DNA of 17,018 nucleotides, taken from assembly GCA_037074765.1 (NCBI GenBank), contig JBAMDO010000465.1, positions 1-17,018 of the forward strand, written 5' to 3'. The notes beneath the pieces were generated by a model. The model saw only the letters and a program-made list of their open reading frames with translations. It had not been told where the DNA came from and searched no databases. How positions within the stretch are numbered: the stretch's first letter is position 1; every line of letters begins with the position of its first letter. The translations under genes and the position numbers were made by a program. The stretch is from Mansonella perstans (taxonomy: Eukaryota > Nematoda > Chromadorea > Rhabditida > Onchocercidae). This document shows, piece after piece, positions 1 to 7,642 of this stretch.

Positions 1-109
1 AACACTCTGATATGAAAAGGAACAACTCTGATTAAATAACCAATAGGAAATTAAAATTGAAAGCTAAAAGGTCGCATTGGCATATATGTGCAAATCGATT
101 TGAGGTAAT
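1..109 (-). repeat. Left copy of a ~110-bp inverted repeat
   Basis: Reading the minus strand from 109 to 1 gives nearly the same sequence as the plus strand from 4358 to 4467; they share stretches such as CTCAAATCGATTTGCACATA and TTTAGCTTTCAATTTTAATT. I count only a handful of substitutions and one or two single-base gaps. The copy runs to the first base of the window, so the true element may extend further left. It may be one end of a larger element or one of two independent insertions of a dispersed repeat. No target-site duplication can be judged because the left edge is cut. Confidence 0.9.
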
Positions 110-837
110 TGTAATATGATATTATGTGGAGAAATTTCAGCAATTCTGTTATCACTATGAGAAATAGCTATTGCTGATGAGTGCATTTTCACTGCACTGA
201 AACTTTTCTCAGTCGGTTGGTACGTTTTCGTTACCGTGAAAAGCAGTTGATACGATATTGTTACCGTATAATGGACGAAAGTGAATGATGCCAGCAAATA
301 AAGTTCAGTAAAATTTGAAAATGTTAACGAAAAATATTTTAAAAGCTCAACAATGCAACAATCTCTTGGGACATACACTGTAAATCATAAGGTCAATGCT
401 AACATTTGACCAAAACGCCACAAAGAAAGAAAAAAATGGATAAAAATATGAAAGATCAATGTAAGACGAAGCGGCAATATCCCTTTCGATTCCTTATCAT
501 ATCATTGTATCTACCATATTTTGCATAATATCAAATAGGAACTTCTCGGATGATCATAAAAGGATCGATCCTTCTAGTATCCTCTCGGATGATTATAATA
601 AGCATCGATCCTTCCATATTCTTTGGATAATCATAACAAGGATCGATCCTTTCAATAGCCCTTTACATCAAAACACGTGTTCGAAGTTCAAAATAATTTG
701 GTCTAAAGAATTGTTGAAATTTGTTATTAAATCACTGAATTTTTGCTATTTAATTCAACAAATGAGGATATATTGAATAATTTTTTATTTCAAATTCTTA
801 TTATTCATATACCGTTCTCTTTTGTGCATGTTTTTAG
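110..837. other. AT-rich region upstream of the first visible gene A exon
   Basis: This stretch holds a three-copy tandem repeat (542-658) and ends with the acceptor GTTTTTAG at 837. A minus-strand open frame (64-378) crosses it but has no splice or composition support. A 30-codon frame starting with ATG at 436 ends at a stop near 528. It has a basic start and a hydrophobic tail, but is too short to call. I could not find the exon that joins to 838. It must end in phase 0 and is probably left of the window. Confidence 0.5.
542..658. repeat. Three-copy ~40-bp tandem repeat with GGATCGATCC palindromes
   Basis: Units begin near 542, 581 and 621. Each has a CTCGGATGAT-like or TTGGATAATC-like left half, then an A-rich stretch, then AGGATCGATCCTT or the variant AGCATCGATCCTT. 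The 10-bp palindrome GGATCGATCC is intact in units 1 and 3 and has one change in unit 2. Three diverged, directly adjacent units make this a short tandem repeat or minisatellite. A binding site for a dimeric protein is possible but only inferred. Confidence 0.85.
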
Positions 838-2523
838 AATATACTGGTAGAGCTAGACTGTAATCGTGTCGTGTCGATAAAGTTGATAGAACCGAAATCT
901 TCTCAGCGACAAAGTTCAACATCAAACCTTTCTAATAGTCCATCACCTCAGAAAGCGATGAAAAACAGTGACGATAGTTTTTCGATGGGTCCTGAATCAC
1001 AACCTGGATCATCCGGGAGATTTTCTAATGTATGTATGTTATTTGCGTGAGAGGAAATGAGAGAACAGATATCAAATCAATATTTGCAATGTATTGCTTA
1101 CTGTGTTTCTATTAAAAGTAGGATGTCATGAAGAAAGATAATGATAATATTAAGAGATTAATTGAAATTTTAATTAATAGAATCGAAAATAAAATATTTA
1201 AGTTCGAAGTTACAAATAAAAGTTGAAATAAGATAAGAAAGATGAAAAATGTATCATCAAGTTGATTTTATTAATTGAAATTTCAATTCTTTTTATTTTT
1301 CCATTATAACATTTTGTTAATATTTCAGCTACCGGTAACTCCAGCAAGACGAAAAAAGCGAAAATTGTCGCACCCAAAGAAAGTAGAACAATCTGTTTGT
1401 GTTGAAACAATTACTGATGAAGTGGGTCATGATGAAGTAGCTACTGATGAAACAATCAGTAGTGAGGTAACTTTCACTAAACGAAAGAAAAAACACAATA
1501 AATGAAAAGTTTTCAAATTAAATTTGATTGAAAGCTATGAAAGTAGTCAGACTTTTTAGTGAGATTAAATTACTGTAGCGTAGAGATTTGATTGTTAAAA
1601 TGATGAAGTTGGATTAAATTAATTACTTTTACAAAATCAAAAACTTCACGAAGTAATCGAAGTAGAATAATTTTGAAAAATTAACTTAATTTATGCTGAC
1701 AGATAATAGTGAAAACTAATTTTTGTTTCTTTCAGGATCCCAACATGTTGTTACGACGTCAAATAAGTTTAAGTGAATTGCTGTTACGACGGGAACCTTT
1801 ATTTGTCAGCGCGCCACTTCCTCCAGGTTCATTTTATATTATTTTTTTTTGTGTAATTTTAATGTTTGAAATATAGCTAATATAAGGAGAAAAAACATTT
1901 TAAGGATTTTTTTCATAACCCTTTACACTTTACAACTTTTTCCTTTTTTATGGCATAGAACTAAATATTTCAACTTCACTCAATTGATTTTTTTTTTCAG
2001 ATTTTGAGAAATAACTTTAACTAATAATATTTTTCAGTTTTAAACTATTCAACTTGTTACATAATCTTTCTTGTATGATTTTATTGATCAAACTTCATTA
2101 ATTTGATACTTTAATTTGAACATACTGTTTCGTTTGACCGCCAGTCTTTTTGTCTTTTTCTGCTTTTCACAATGAAAAACTTAAATTTAATCATTTAATC
2201 CAATTTGAATGTAGTGTTTTTACACTTTTTCAGTTTGAAGTAGAAATCAATCAACTAAAGTTACTGAAATGGAACGATATTTTTTAGAAATCGATAGGGA
2301 TCTTGAGCGGCGAATACGTGAAGGTTCTGTGGAACTTCCTGAAGACAGGCTGCAGCTACCATTACAAGAAACCCTGCGCCAACAACTTCAAGAGGGGTCA
2401 CAACAATCATTAGAGAGGTCACCGCAAACATTTCAGCGGAGGTCTCAACAAATATTGCAAGAGCAAGAAAGGCCACAGCAACAGGAGAGATCACAACAGG
2501 GAAATCACACGAATTCATTATAG
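838..2523 (+). CDS. Gene A: C-terminal part of an unrecognised basic, Gln/Ser-rich protein (4 exons)
   Basis: Exons are 838-1029, 1329-1466, 1736-1826 and 2288-2523. Acceptors are GTTTTTAG, ATATTTCAG, TTCTTTCAG and ATTTTTTAG; donors are GTATGT, GTAACT and GTTCAT. Phases run 0, 0, 1 and close on TAG at 2521, giving about 219 residues. The start lies left of the window or is unfound. Exon 1 opens with a hydrophobic stretch (ILVELDCNRVVSIKLIEP), then becomes Ser/Pro/Gln-rich. Exon 2 has a strong basic cluster (PARRKKRKLSHPKK), a likely nuclear localisation signal, then an acidic Thr/Asp/Glu run. Exon 3 is leucine/arginine-rich (LLRRQISLSELLLRR). Exon 4 is a predicted charged helix (EIDRDLERRIREG) followed by Gln/Glu/Arg/Ser repeats. 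I do not recognise the family; a nuclear or chromatin-associated role is inferred only from the basic cluster. The weakest joint is the GTTCAT donor of exon 3. Alternative ends exist: read-through of exon 2 to TGA at 1503, or splicing of exon 3 to an acceptor ending at 2000. Confidence 0.72.
2380..2508 (+). repeat. Degenerate 21-30-nt coding repeat in gene A exon 4
   Basis: The DNA cycles through CAACAA-x-GAG/CGG-AGG-TCA. It encodes successive short units QQLQEGS, QQSLERS, PQTFQRRS, QQILQEQERP and QQQERS. Units differ in length (6-10 residues) and mostly end in Ser. It is visibly richer in C and G than the flanking introns, which supports translation. Such Gln-rich repeats usually arise by slippage and often lie in disordered or coiled tails of nuclear proteins (family knowledge); here the role is unknown. 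Confidence 0.7.
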
Positions 2524-2931
2524 CAATTATTCCTGGAGAAGGCCATAGCAGCCATTCAATGAAACATGAAATTTAAGTTGAATGATTCTGGCATGATTTG
2601 AATGTATTCGTAATTTCTTCTATCTTGTCAATTATTTCTTCATGTATTGCTATTATCAGTATTATTTCTAAATGGTGATATGTGATGTTGAATTTTCAAA
2701 TCTTCAAATTATCTCTACCTTCGTGTGCATCATTGTATGTGTTTGTATGTGTATTCGTGTCTGTTTGTTTTGAGATGAAGCTGATCAAAACAAAGCAAAA
2801 CATTTTGCACTTACCTATCAAGTAATACCCATTGTATACCGAATCGATCTTTTTCTGCAGAAATACAACAATAAGCGTCGCATGATCTTCGACCATTCAG
2901 TTAAAATCATTTCTTTGATCCATTATTTAAA

Positions 2932-2937
2932 AATAAA
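2932..2937 (+). terminator. Possible polyadenylation signal for gene A
   Basis: AATAAA lies about 410 nt after the gene A stop codon, in an A-rich stretch. It is the first canonical hexamer I see downstream on this strand. In DNA this AT-rich the hexamer also occurs by chance, so support is weak. Confidence 0.3.
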
Positions 2938-3556
2938 AAATCAAAATGAAAATTTAAAGCACAAAAAAGTATTGAAAAAATTCTGCAAAAAGTAATACTC
3001 ATTGTAAATGAAATCGTTTTAATTTTTTATATTCTTATATGTTTATATTTTCCGTAATTAAAATTTGTCTTTGAATTAATTTAAATTTATCTTCAGATTA
3101 ATTAAAATTTTTAAACATATGGAACTCATTTAGTACATTTATAACAATCTAATTATTTTAATATAAAAAAAGCTTTTTAATCTGAAAGCCATGTGCTTAG
3201 TGAATTACATATATCCTGAGAAGTTTAAATGCTAAGTATTTTTGAAGTGATACGGGATAAAACCATAAAGGAAAGTACAGAGGATGGATCTGTATGTTTT
3301 TAGGCATGATAGAATTAATAAACGCTGAAATTTCTGCTAATGTATTCTTATATGTTAGAAGCTTAAGTTGGTTAATTAACGAACAAAAATATCACCACTG
3401 TGTTTAACTAATAGTTTGGAAGCAATAATTGCTAATTGTTGTTGAGAAAAGATAAGCAGATGACTGTCAGTGACAAGATAACATAATCAGAGAAGTCTTT
3501 ATCATTTGACATTTTCCTTAAACTGAATGGTAAATTTTACAAAAATTCGGTAGCTA

Positions 3557-3596
3557 ATAATAACAATAATAATAGTACTAATAATAATAATGATAG
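3557..3596. repeat. (AAT)n-type imperfect microsatellite
   Basis: AATAATAACAATAATAATAG is followed by TACTAATAATAATAATGAT. It is an interrupted trinucleotide run of about 40 bp in intergenic DNA. Confidence 0.85.
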
Positions 3597-3739
3597 TGAC
3601 AGAAAAAAGAAGAGAAGCAGTTTGATCGAATATAGTTCCTAACAATTGTTAAATAATTACGGAAATTGTTAATATCTCTTTGACCTTTTACAATGCTTTT
3701 GTTCCTTTTAATTTCGTTCTTATTTGGATTGGATTTTTG

Positions 3740-3880
3740 CGCTACTTTGACATTTCAAAAATTCGATTTCAAATTTGCTCCTGTTTTGTCTATCAACAAT
3801 TCGAGTCATGAGGTTTCAATGCTGTTCAATTTTAACCACATCCATAAATAATTGACCCTCAAAATATTTTGAATTTTCAG
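3740..3880 (+). repeat. Diverged direct repeat, copy 1
   Basis: This shares ordered blocks with 5078-5209: CGCTA at the start, AAATTTGCTCCT, TTTTGTCTAT, ATGCTGTTC, AAATAATTGACC/AGATAATTGACC and a terminal GAATTTTCAG/GAATTTCAG. By eye the copies are roughly three-quarters identical, with small gaps. Both end exactly at an acceptor-like CAG. The pair may be remnants of a dispersed element, or of a duplicated intron end. Confidence 0.7.
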
Positions 3881-4114
3881 AGCTCTCCGTTTAGATGAAT
3901 CTTTGAAGTGGATTTACATTTAAGTTGATATCTGAAAATAAATTTTCAATTGATCGCTTTATTATCTTTCTTTTCCCTTCCAAGCTTTTATAAGATAATT
4001 TTAGACAATCCCAATTAGTTTATGATTTTTAATTTCTGAAATTGAGAAATAATATTAAAATCCATAAGATCAGTGCTTGAAAAAATCTTAGGAGTAATTC
4101 TAGGATCACAATGA

Positions 4115-4320
4115 GGTCAACGATCTACACAAACGAAATTGTTTGAAATCATTGCTAGACGAGAAAACCTAGAATGTCGTCGATGTCATCATGATCAATG
4201 CCGCGCAATGAAGTATGGCAATATTTCTCGGCAACATTACCCCGCTTGTCCCGGTGTCTTCTTCACCAGTCTTTTCAATCATAAAGAGGAAATCGCAGTT
4301 GTGCTATTTGGGCAGGATAG
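4115..4320 (+). pseudogene. Exon-like open frame with degenerate FLYWCH-like Cys/His spacing
   Basis: The frame opens after a TGA at 4112 and runs 68 codons to 4320, where AG/GTAAGA makes a consensus donor in phase 2; unspliced, it stops at TAA 4322. The DNA is clearly more GC-rich than its surroundings, which suggests present or past coding. Around residues 16-45 it reads ENLECRRCHHDQCRAMKYGN then ISRQHYPAC, i.e. E-C-x7-C-R-A ... H-x-P. FLYWCH zinc fingers have W-x-C-x(6-9)-C-x-A/G ... H-x-H, so the resemblance is partial: the Trp is Leu and the last His is missing. No acceptor with a pyrimidine tract precedes it, only CTAG near 4104. I read it as a gene fragment or decayed transposon-linked finger; an internal exon of an unassembled gene is the alternative. 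Confidence 0.35.
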
Positions 4321-4357
4321 GTAAGATGATTGTCATTTTAAGCAATCAGAAAAAACG

Positions 4358-4467
4358 ATTACCTCAAATCGATTTGCACATAAATGCCAATGCGATCTTT
4401 TAGCTTTCAATTTTAATTTCCTAATTGGTTATTTAATCAGAGTTGTTACTTTTCATATCAGAGCGTT
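4358..4467 (+). repeat. Right copy of the ~110-bp inverted repeat
   Basis: This is the inverted partner of 1-109, about 4.25 kb away, with gene A and a FLYWCH-like fragment between them. Similarity starts at ATTACCTC and ends at CAGAGCGTT, which matches the very start of the window. The tail of an open frame crosses this repeat in both copies and gives nearly the same peptide end (LPQIDLHI-ANA-F). I take this as a by-product of shared DNA, because no start or splice site supports it. Confidence 0.9.
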
Positions 4468-4962
4468 ATCAAGAAGTCAGAATATAATCTAATCAAATTG
4501 CAATTTCTGATGTTACCATTCAATCTCGGATAGGTTCAAACTTCATTTTTGCTTAAATGAAAAAAATAATTTCTCAAAATTTTACAAATCAAACACATTA
4601 AACCTTCATTTCAAAATCGAACTTATATTTGCCAATTTAGCTTATTTACAATTCTATTATTGATGAAATTGATGTTTGCTGCTCCAAAACTTTTTCATAC
4701 TATTAAATCAAATTTAGTGTTAAATTTAATCAACAAATTTTAGTAATTTTACTAACACTTTACAAATAATTTGACCCATTGAAAATGAATATAACTTTAG
4801 AATCAATCCAAAAAAATCTGATAGTGTTTCAAACTCTCATAAACATCACAAAGGAAATTTTGATTTTTATCTGACAAGATTTGAAATGAATCACTTCATG
4901 TGATCTTTTCTGCTTGCAATACTTTTACAGTGTTCATAGTTTGATCTCAAACATGTAGATTG

Positions 4963-4977
4963 AGGTCATTGAGGTCA
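4963..4977 (+). promoter_or_regulatory. AGGTCA direct repeat with 3-nt spacing (DR3-like site)
   Basis: AGGTCA-TTG-AGGTCA is two perfect nuclear-receptor half-sites in tandem. DR3 to DR5 spacings are classic binding sites for nuclear-receptor dimers (established knowledge). The site is about 1.1 kb upstream of gene B's first visible exon, but no promoter has been located. A perfect 15-bp match can arise by chance or by a 9-bp tandem duplication (TTGAGGTCA twice). Confidence 0.3.
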
Positions 4978-5077
4978 ATGAATATATCATTTAATATATT
5001 TATCCATCTCTTCCAATTGCCGTAATGTTTCATTCTTATAGACAAACAGATAATCTGTGCTTTGCATATGTACGTAT

Positions 5078-5209
5078 CGCTATTTTAATCTTTTAAAAAT
5101 TTGATTCAAATTTGCTCCTATTTTGTCTATTAGCAAATCGATTCAGATATTTTCCATGCTGTTCGGTTTTGCCGCATCAATAGATAATTGACCTATCAAT
5201 GAATTTCAG
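5078..5209 (+). repeat. Diverged direct repeat, copy 2
   Basis: This is the second copy of the unit at 3740-3880, about 1.34 kb downstream and in the same orientation. It ends at GAATTTCAG. It lies just left of the large palindrome (5293-6194). Confidence 0.7.
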
Positions 5210-5292
5210 GTTAAAAATTAAAAATTTTAGAATTAGAATCACAATCACGGTTATTCAGCTTTGGATTTGCAATCGATAGGAAAGGTCAAATC

Positions 5293-5614
5293 AAAGTTTT
5301 CGTTTTTCGCGGAAAGGCAATGTTCGGTTCTTCGCTGTTTTCATGTTTTGAAGCATTGCCATTCCGTTGAATTTTCCTATTCTGCATTACCTCCATCCAC
5401 TGTCTTACCGTTGCTTTGGTCTATAAATCCTTTTCTTTTTTTTTTGACTTTTTCGAACACTTTTTGATATTCTGTCAAATTCCTTTGTTCAATAAACCAA
5501 ATATAATTTGGACTTGTGAAAAAAAAAAACTTCACAATATTAATTAAGCCAAATTTCATTTAGGGGCACCTATTAATTCGCATAATTAGGTTTGACTTGT
5601 GTAGTTTTATCAAT
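5293..5614 (-). repeat. Left arm of ~320-bp palindrome
   Basis: The reverse complement of this arm matches 5874-6194 almost base for base; I see only single-base indels and very few substitutions. The outer boundary is sharp: AAAG at 5293 pairs with CTTT ending 6194, and the flanks do not match. Read on the minus strand, the arm keeps an open frame ending at 5377 (PNYIWFIEQRNLTEYQ...). It also carries the first ~35 codons of gene B's first exon, which then run into unrelated sequence and a TGA. The arm is therefore an inverted, truncated copy of gene B exon sequence. Confidence 0.95.
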
Positions 5615-5873
5615 GAAATGTTATAATAAAAAAAAGAAAAGCTCATATTATAAAACATAATTTCCGGCTTTAACATTCTTAATTAAAATCAACACCGTGC
5701 AAATCATTAATTTTTATGTTATTCTCTATCTTACTACTCCAACTTGTTATTAATTAAACAGAATGATATTATCGGATCGTTTACTCTATTGTTGTCATAT
5801 TCATCTCATCTTTCACACATCCGTTATAAGAATTATTTTTCATTTATTGTACAACATTCCACACATATATTAT

Positions 5874-6194
5874 ATTGATAAAACTACACAAGTCAAACCT
5901 AATTATGCGAATTAATAGGTGCCCCTAAATGAAATTTGGCTTAATTAATATTGTGAAGTTTTTTTTTTTCACAAGCCAAATTATATTTGGTTTATTGAAC
6001 AAAGGAATTTGACAGAATATCAAAAAGTGTTCGAAAAAGTCAAAAAAAAAGAAAAGGATTTGATAGACCAAAGCAACGGTAAGACAGTGGATGGAGGTAA
6101 TGCAGAATAGGAAAATTCAACGGAATGGCAATGCTTCAAAACATGAAAACAGCGAAGAACCGAACATTGCCTTTCCGCGAAAAACGAAAACTTT
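5874..6194 (+). repeat. Right arm of ~320-bp palindrome
   Basis: This arm pairs with 5293-5614 across a 259-bp AT-rich spacer (5615-5873) in which I see no gene. It is probably the parental copy, because its right end continues without interruption into the rest of gene B exon 1 (to 6220). Near identity between arms points to a recent duplication or ongoing arm-to-arm gene conversion. A large hairpin could form in single-stranded DNA or RNA. Confidence 0.95.
5976..6078 (+). CDS. Alternative gene B exon inside the palindrome arm
   Basis: This is an open stretch of 34 codons plus one base: PNYIWFIEQRNLTEYQ, a Lys-rich run, then DLIDQSN, ending at AACG/GTAAGA. The donor is close to consensus and its phase (1) matches the acceptor at 6501, giving ...DQSN-VINRIDLATS... 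The upstream acceptor would have to be the AAG after an 11-T tract at 5975, which is not a usual CAG/TAG. Without splicing, the frame ends at TAG 6109. The left palindrome arm keeps the same frame on the opposite strand (stop at 5377). The peptide is charged and helix-prone, and no family is recognised. It could be an alternative exon or a coincidental frame. Confidence 0.35.
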
Positions 6195-6774
6195 AGGACT
6201 TCTATGCGAAAATGTCGATGGTAACTACCAATAATTAATTTTTTTACAAGTTCACTTAATTTTTTAAAAAAAAGTTTTGCATGCTGTCAAATTTGGAATT
6301 ATAAGGAAATATGTGGGTCACGAAATTTATAAGAAACATAATGATAGCGTTACATTTCATTATTGCTAAATAATTGTCCTCAAATAATCTTTTAGTTTCT
6401 ATAAATGCTTGAAAGATTATGTCTTATTGTTGGACTGTTGGAGATTATGTCTTATTGTTGGACTTACTGTTATGTTTTTTCTTATATAAATATATTTCAG
6501 TGATTAATAGAATAGATCTTGCCACTTCTATCAATCAACCTTCCAATATAGCAAGTCAGAATTCATTACCTCATCAATCTTCGTAAGTTTTAAAGATTTT
6601 CAACACTTTATTTGCAGTTTCAATATTTCGTTTATTTTGTAAATTTTATAACTAAGAGCTTTTGAAGTTAAAAAAGAAATTGAGGTTTAAAAACGAAGAA
6701 AAATCTGCTTCTCATCATAGTTTTGGTATTTCAGGGGATTCTCGTCCAGTTATTCTTCAATAATCGATGTATAA
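6091..6774 (+). CDS. Gene B: short Asn/Ser-rich protein or C-terminal part of one (3 exons)
   Basis: Exons are 6091-6220, 6501-6582 and 6735-6774, with donors GTAACT and GTAAGT and acceptors TATATTTCAG and GGTATTTCAG. Phases 1 and 2 match and the frame closes on TAA at 6772. From ATG 6091 the product is 83 residues. Residues 1-43 are basic and Asn-rich (NRKIQRNGNASKHENSEEPN) and end in LGLLCENVD. The middle exon is Asn/Gln/Ser-rich, and the end is a Ser-rich tail (GFSSSYSSIIDV). No known domain is recognisable; it looks disordered. The frame is open upstream of ATG 6091 only to a TAG near 6064, so either this is the true start or the exon has an unseen acceptor. An alternative upstream exon at 5976-6078 (PNYIWFIEQR... 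to AACG/GTAAGA, also phase 1) can join the same acceptor at 6501. Exon 1 overlaps the right palindrome arm. Confidence 0.55.
6414..6464 (+). repeat. 28-bp tandem repeat in gene B intron 1
   Basis: AGATTATGTCTTATTGTTGG plus ACT occurs at 6414 and again at 6442 without change; the 28-nt period includes GTTGG filler. It lies 36-86 nt upstream of the acceptor at 6500, so it may duplicate the branch-point zone. Confidence 0.9.
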
Positions 6775-7642
6775 TATTGAATTAGAAGTGGAAAAAGTCT
6801 ACAAAACATCAAGCTTTGTAAATTTTCCTTCAATTATCAATCACTTGTTCCGTCAGAATAATGTTTTCCACTTGAAATCGCTAACTGCATCGTTCCATTT
6901 AGAATTAAATACTTTCACATTTATAATTTCCGGAATGCTATCTATAAACAATACTTTTTTCATGCATAAAATAACTGATTGATTGGAAGTGCTGATCTAA
7001 CTGTATAATATTTTTGTATAGCAACAATATATTCATAATTTATTCAAACAATATTGATTCATATGATGTATTCTTGGATGTTCTATTCCATAATAAGATC
7101 AATATTTTGTTTTCTCTTCTATGAATTTATTAATAATTTTCTGATATTTCTTAACTTTCTTTAATATTTTATATTTATTTTACAATCGTATTTATTTAAA
7201 TAGGGTTCTGTACATCTTCAACGGTGAAGTTCAGTGGTGAAGTGCGTCTCCAATTATTTTTATATTATGTATGTATTTTATTTATTTTTTTGGATTTAAA
7301 TAAATCTCTAATTTTATTTAATTCTAATTAATTTTCTTTTGCTTCTTGAAGAACTGGTAGACTTTGTGAAAATGATGTGCTGTTTTTTTTTAGAAGTTGT
7401 GATTAAATCTGTTTGGATTGTTTAGTTTTTTAGTTTTAGACTAGGCTAGATAGATGTGATTTCTTTGTCATATATTTTACTGCTTTAATTAATTTTGAAA
7501 ATAGCAAAGTATTGTTTTTCTGTGTACTTTAATTTGTTGTTTATGTGCAGTTTATCAATTCTTCCAATTCTTTTAATATTTTTTTGTTATTTCTTGTATT
7601 AGCATTCCTGCTGTTTACTTTACGTGAATTGTTCGTTTCCAG
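6775..7642. other. AT-rich region downstream of gene B
   Basis: This is mostly T-rich sequence without a convincing exon. The first part is probably gene B 3' UTR. It ends at the acceptor-like TTCGTTTCCAG (7632-7642) that precedes the FLYWCH-like fragment. The plus-strand frame at 6767-6982 begins inside gene B's last codons in another frame and has no support. Confidence 0.45.
7299..7304 (+). terminator. Possible polyadenylation signal for gene B
   Basis: AATAAA lies about 525 nt after the gene B stop and is the first canonical hexamer I see there. Support is weak because of the local AT content. Confidence 0.25.

Larger units (their letters stand above)
2524..4114. other. AT-rich intergenic region after gene A
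   Basis: Beyond the gene A 3' region I find no convincing exon. The stretch contains an AAT/ACT microsatellite (about 3557-3596) and the first copy of a diverged direct repeat (3740-3880). That copy ends in GAATTTTCAG, a good-looking splice acceptor followed by a short open frame of about 14 codons ending near 3920; no partner exon was found. The minus-strand frame at 2696-2896 has no splice or composition support. Confidence 0.5.
4468..5292. other. AT-rich intergenic region left of the palindrome
   Basis: No exon was found. It contains the direct repeat copy 5078-5209 and two AGGTCA half-sites in tandem (4963-4977). The plus-strand frame at 5261-5467 is the antisense of the palindrome arm. 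Confidence 0.5.

Noticed and set aside
64..378. 104-codon minus-strand open frame
   Set aside because: It is the longest raw frame, but low-complexity and AT-driven, has no acceptor or donor context, and its end lies in the 110-bp repeat. The similar peptide end at 4363-4403 is explained by the repeat itself.
436..528. 30-codon ATG frame with a basic start and hydrophobic end, containing a GTAAGA donor
   Set aside because: Splicing at that donor (phase 1) to the gene A acceptor at 838 creates an immediate stop; too short to support alone.
542..658. Possible CRISPR-like array
   Set aside because: Only three units, directly adjacent and diverged, with no unique spacers, in eukaryotic DNA.
2261..2518. 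85-codon minus-strand frame over gene A exon 4
   Set aside because: It is antisense to the Gln-rich exon, which explains the missing stops; hydrophobic runs of Val/Ala are the usual complement of CAA/GAG repeats.
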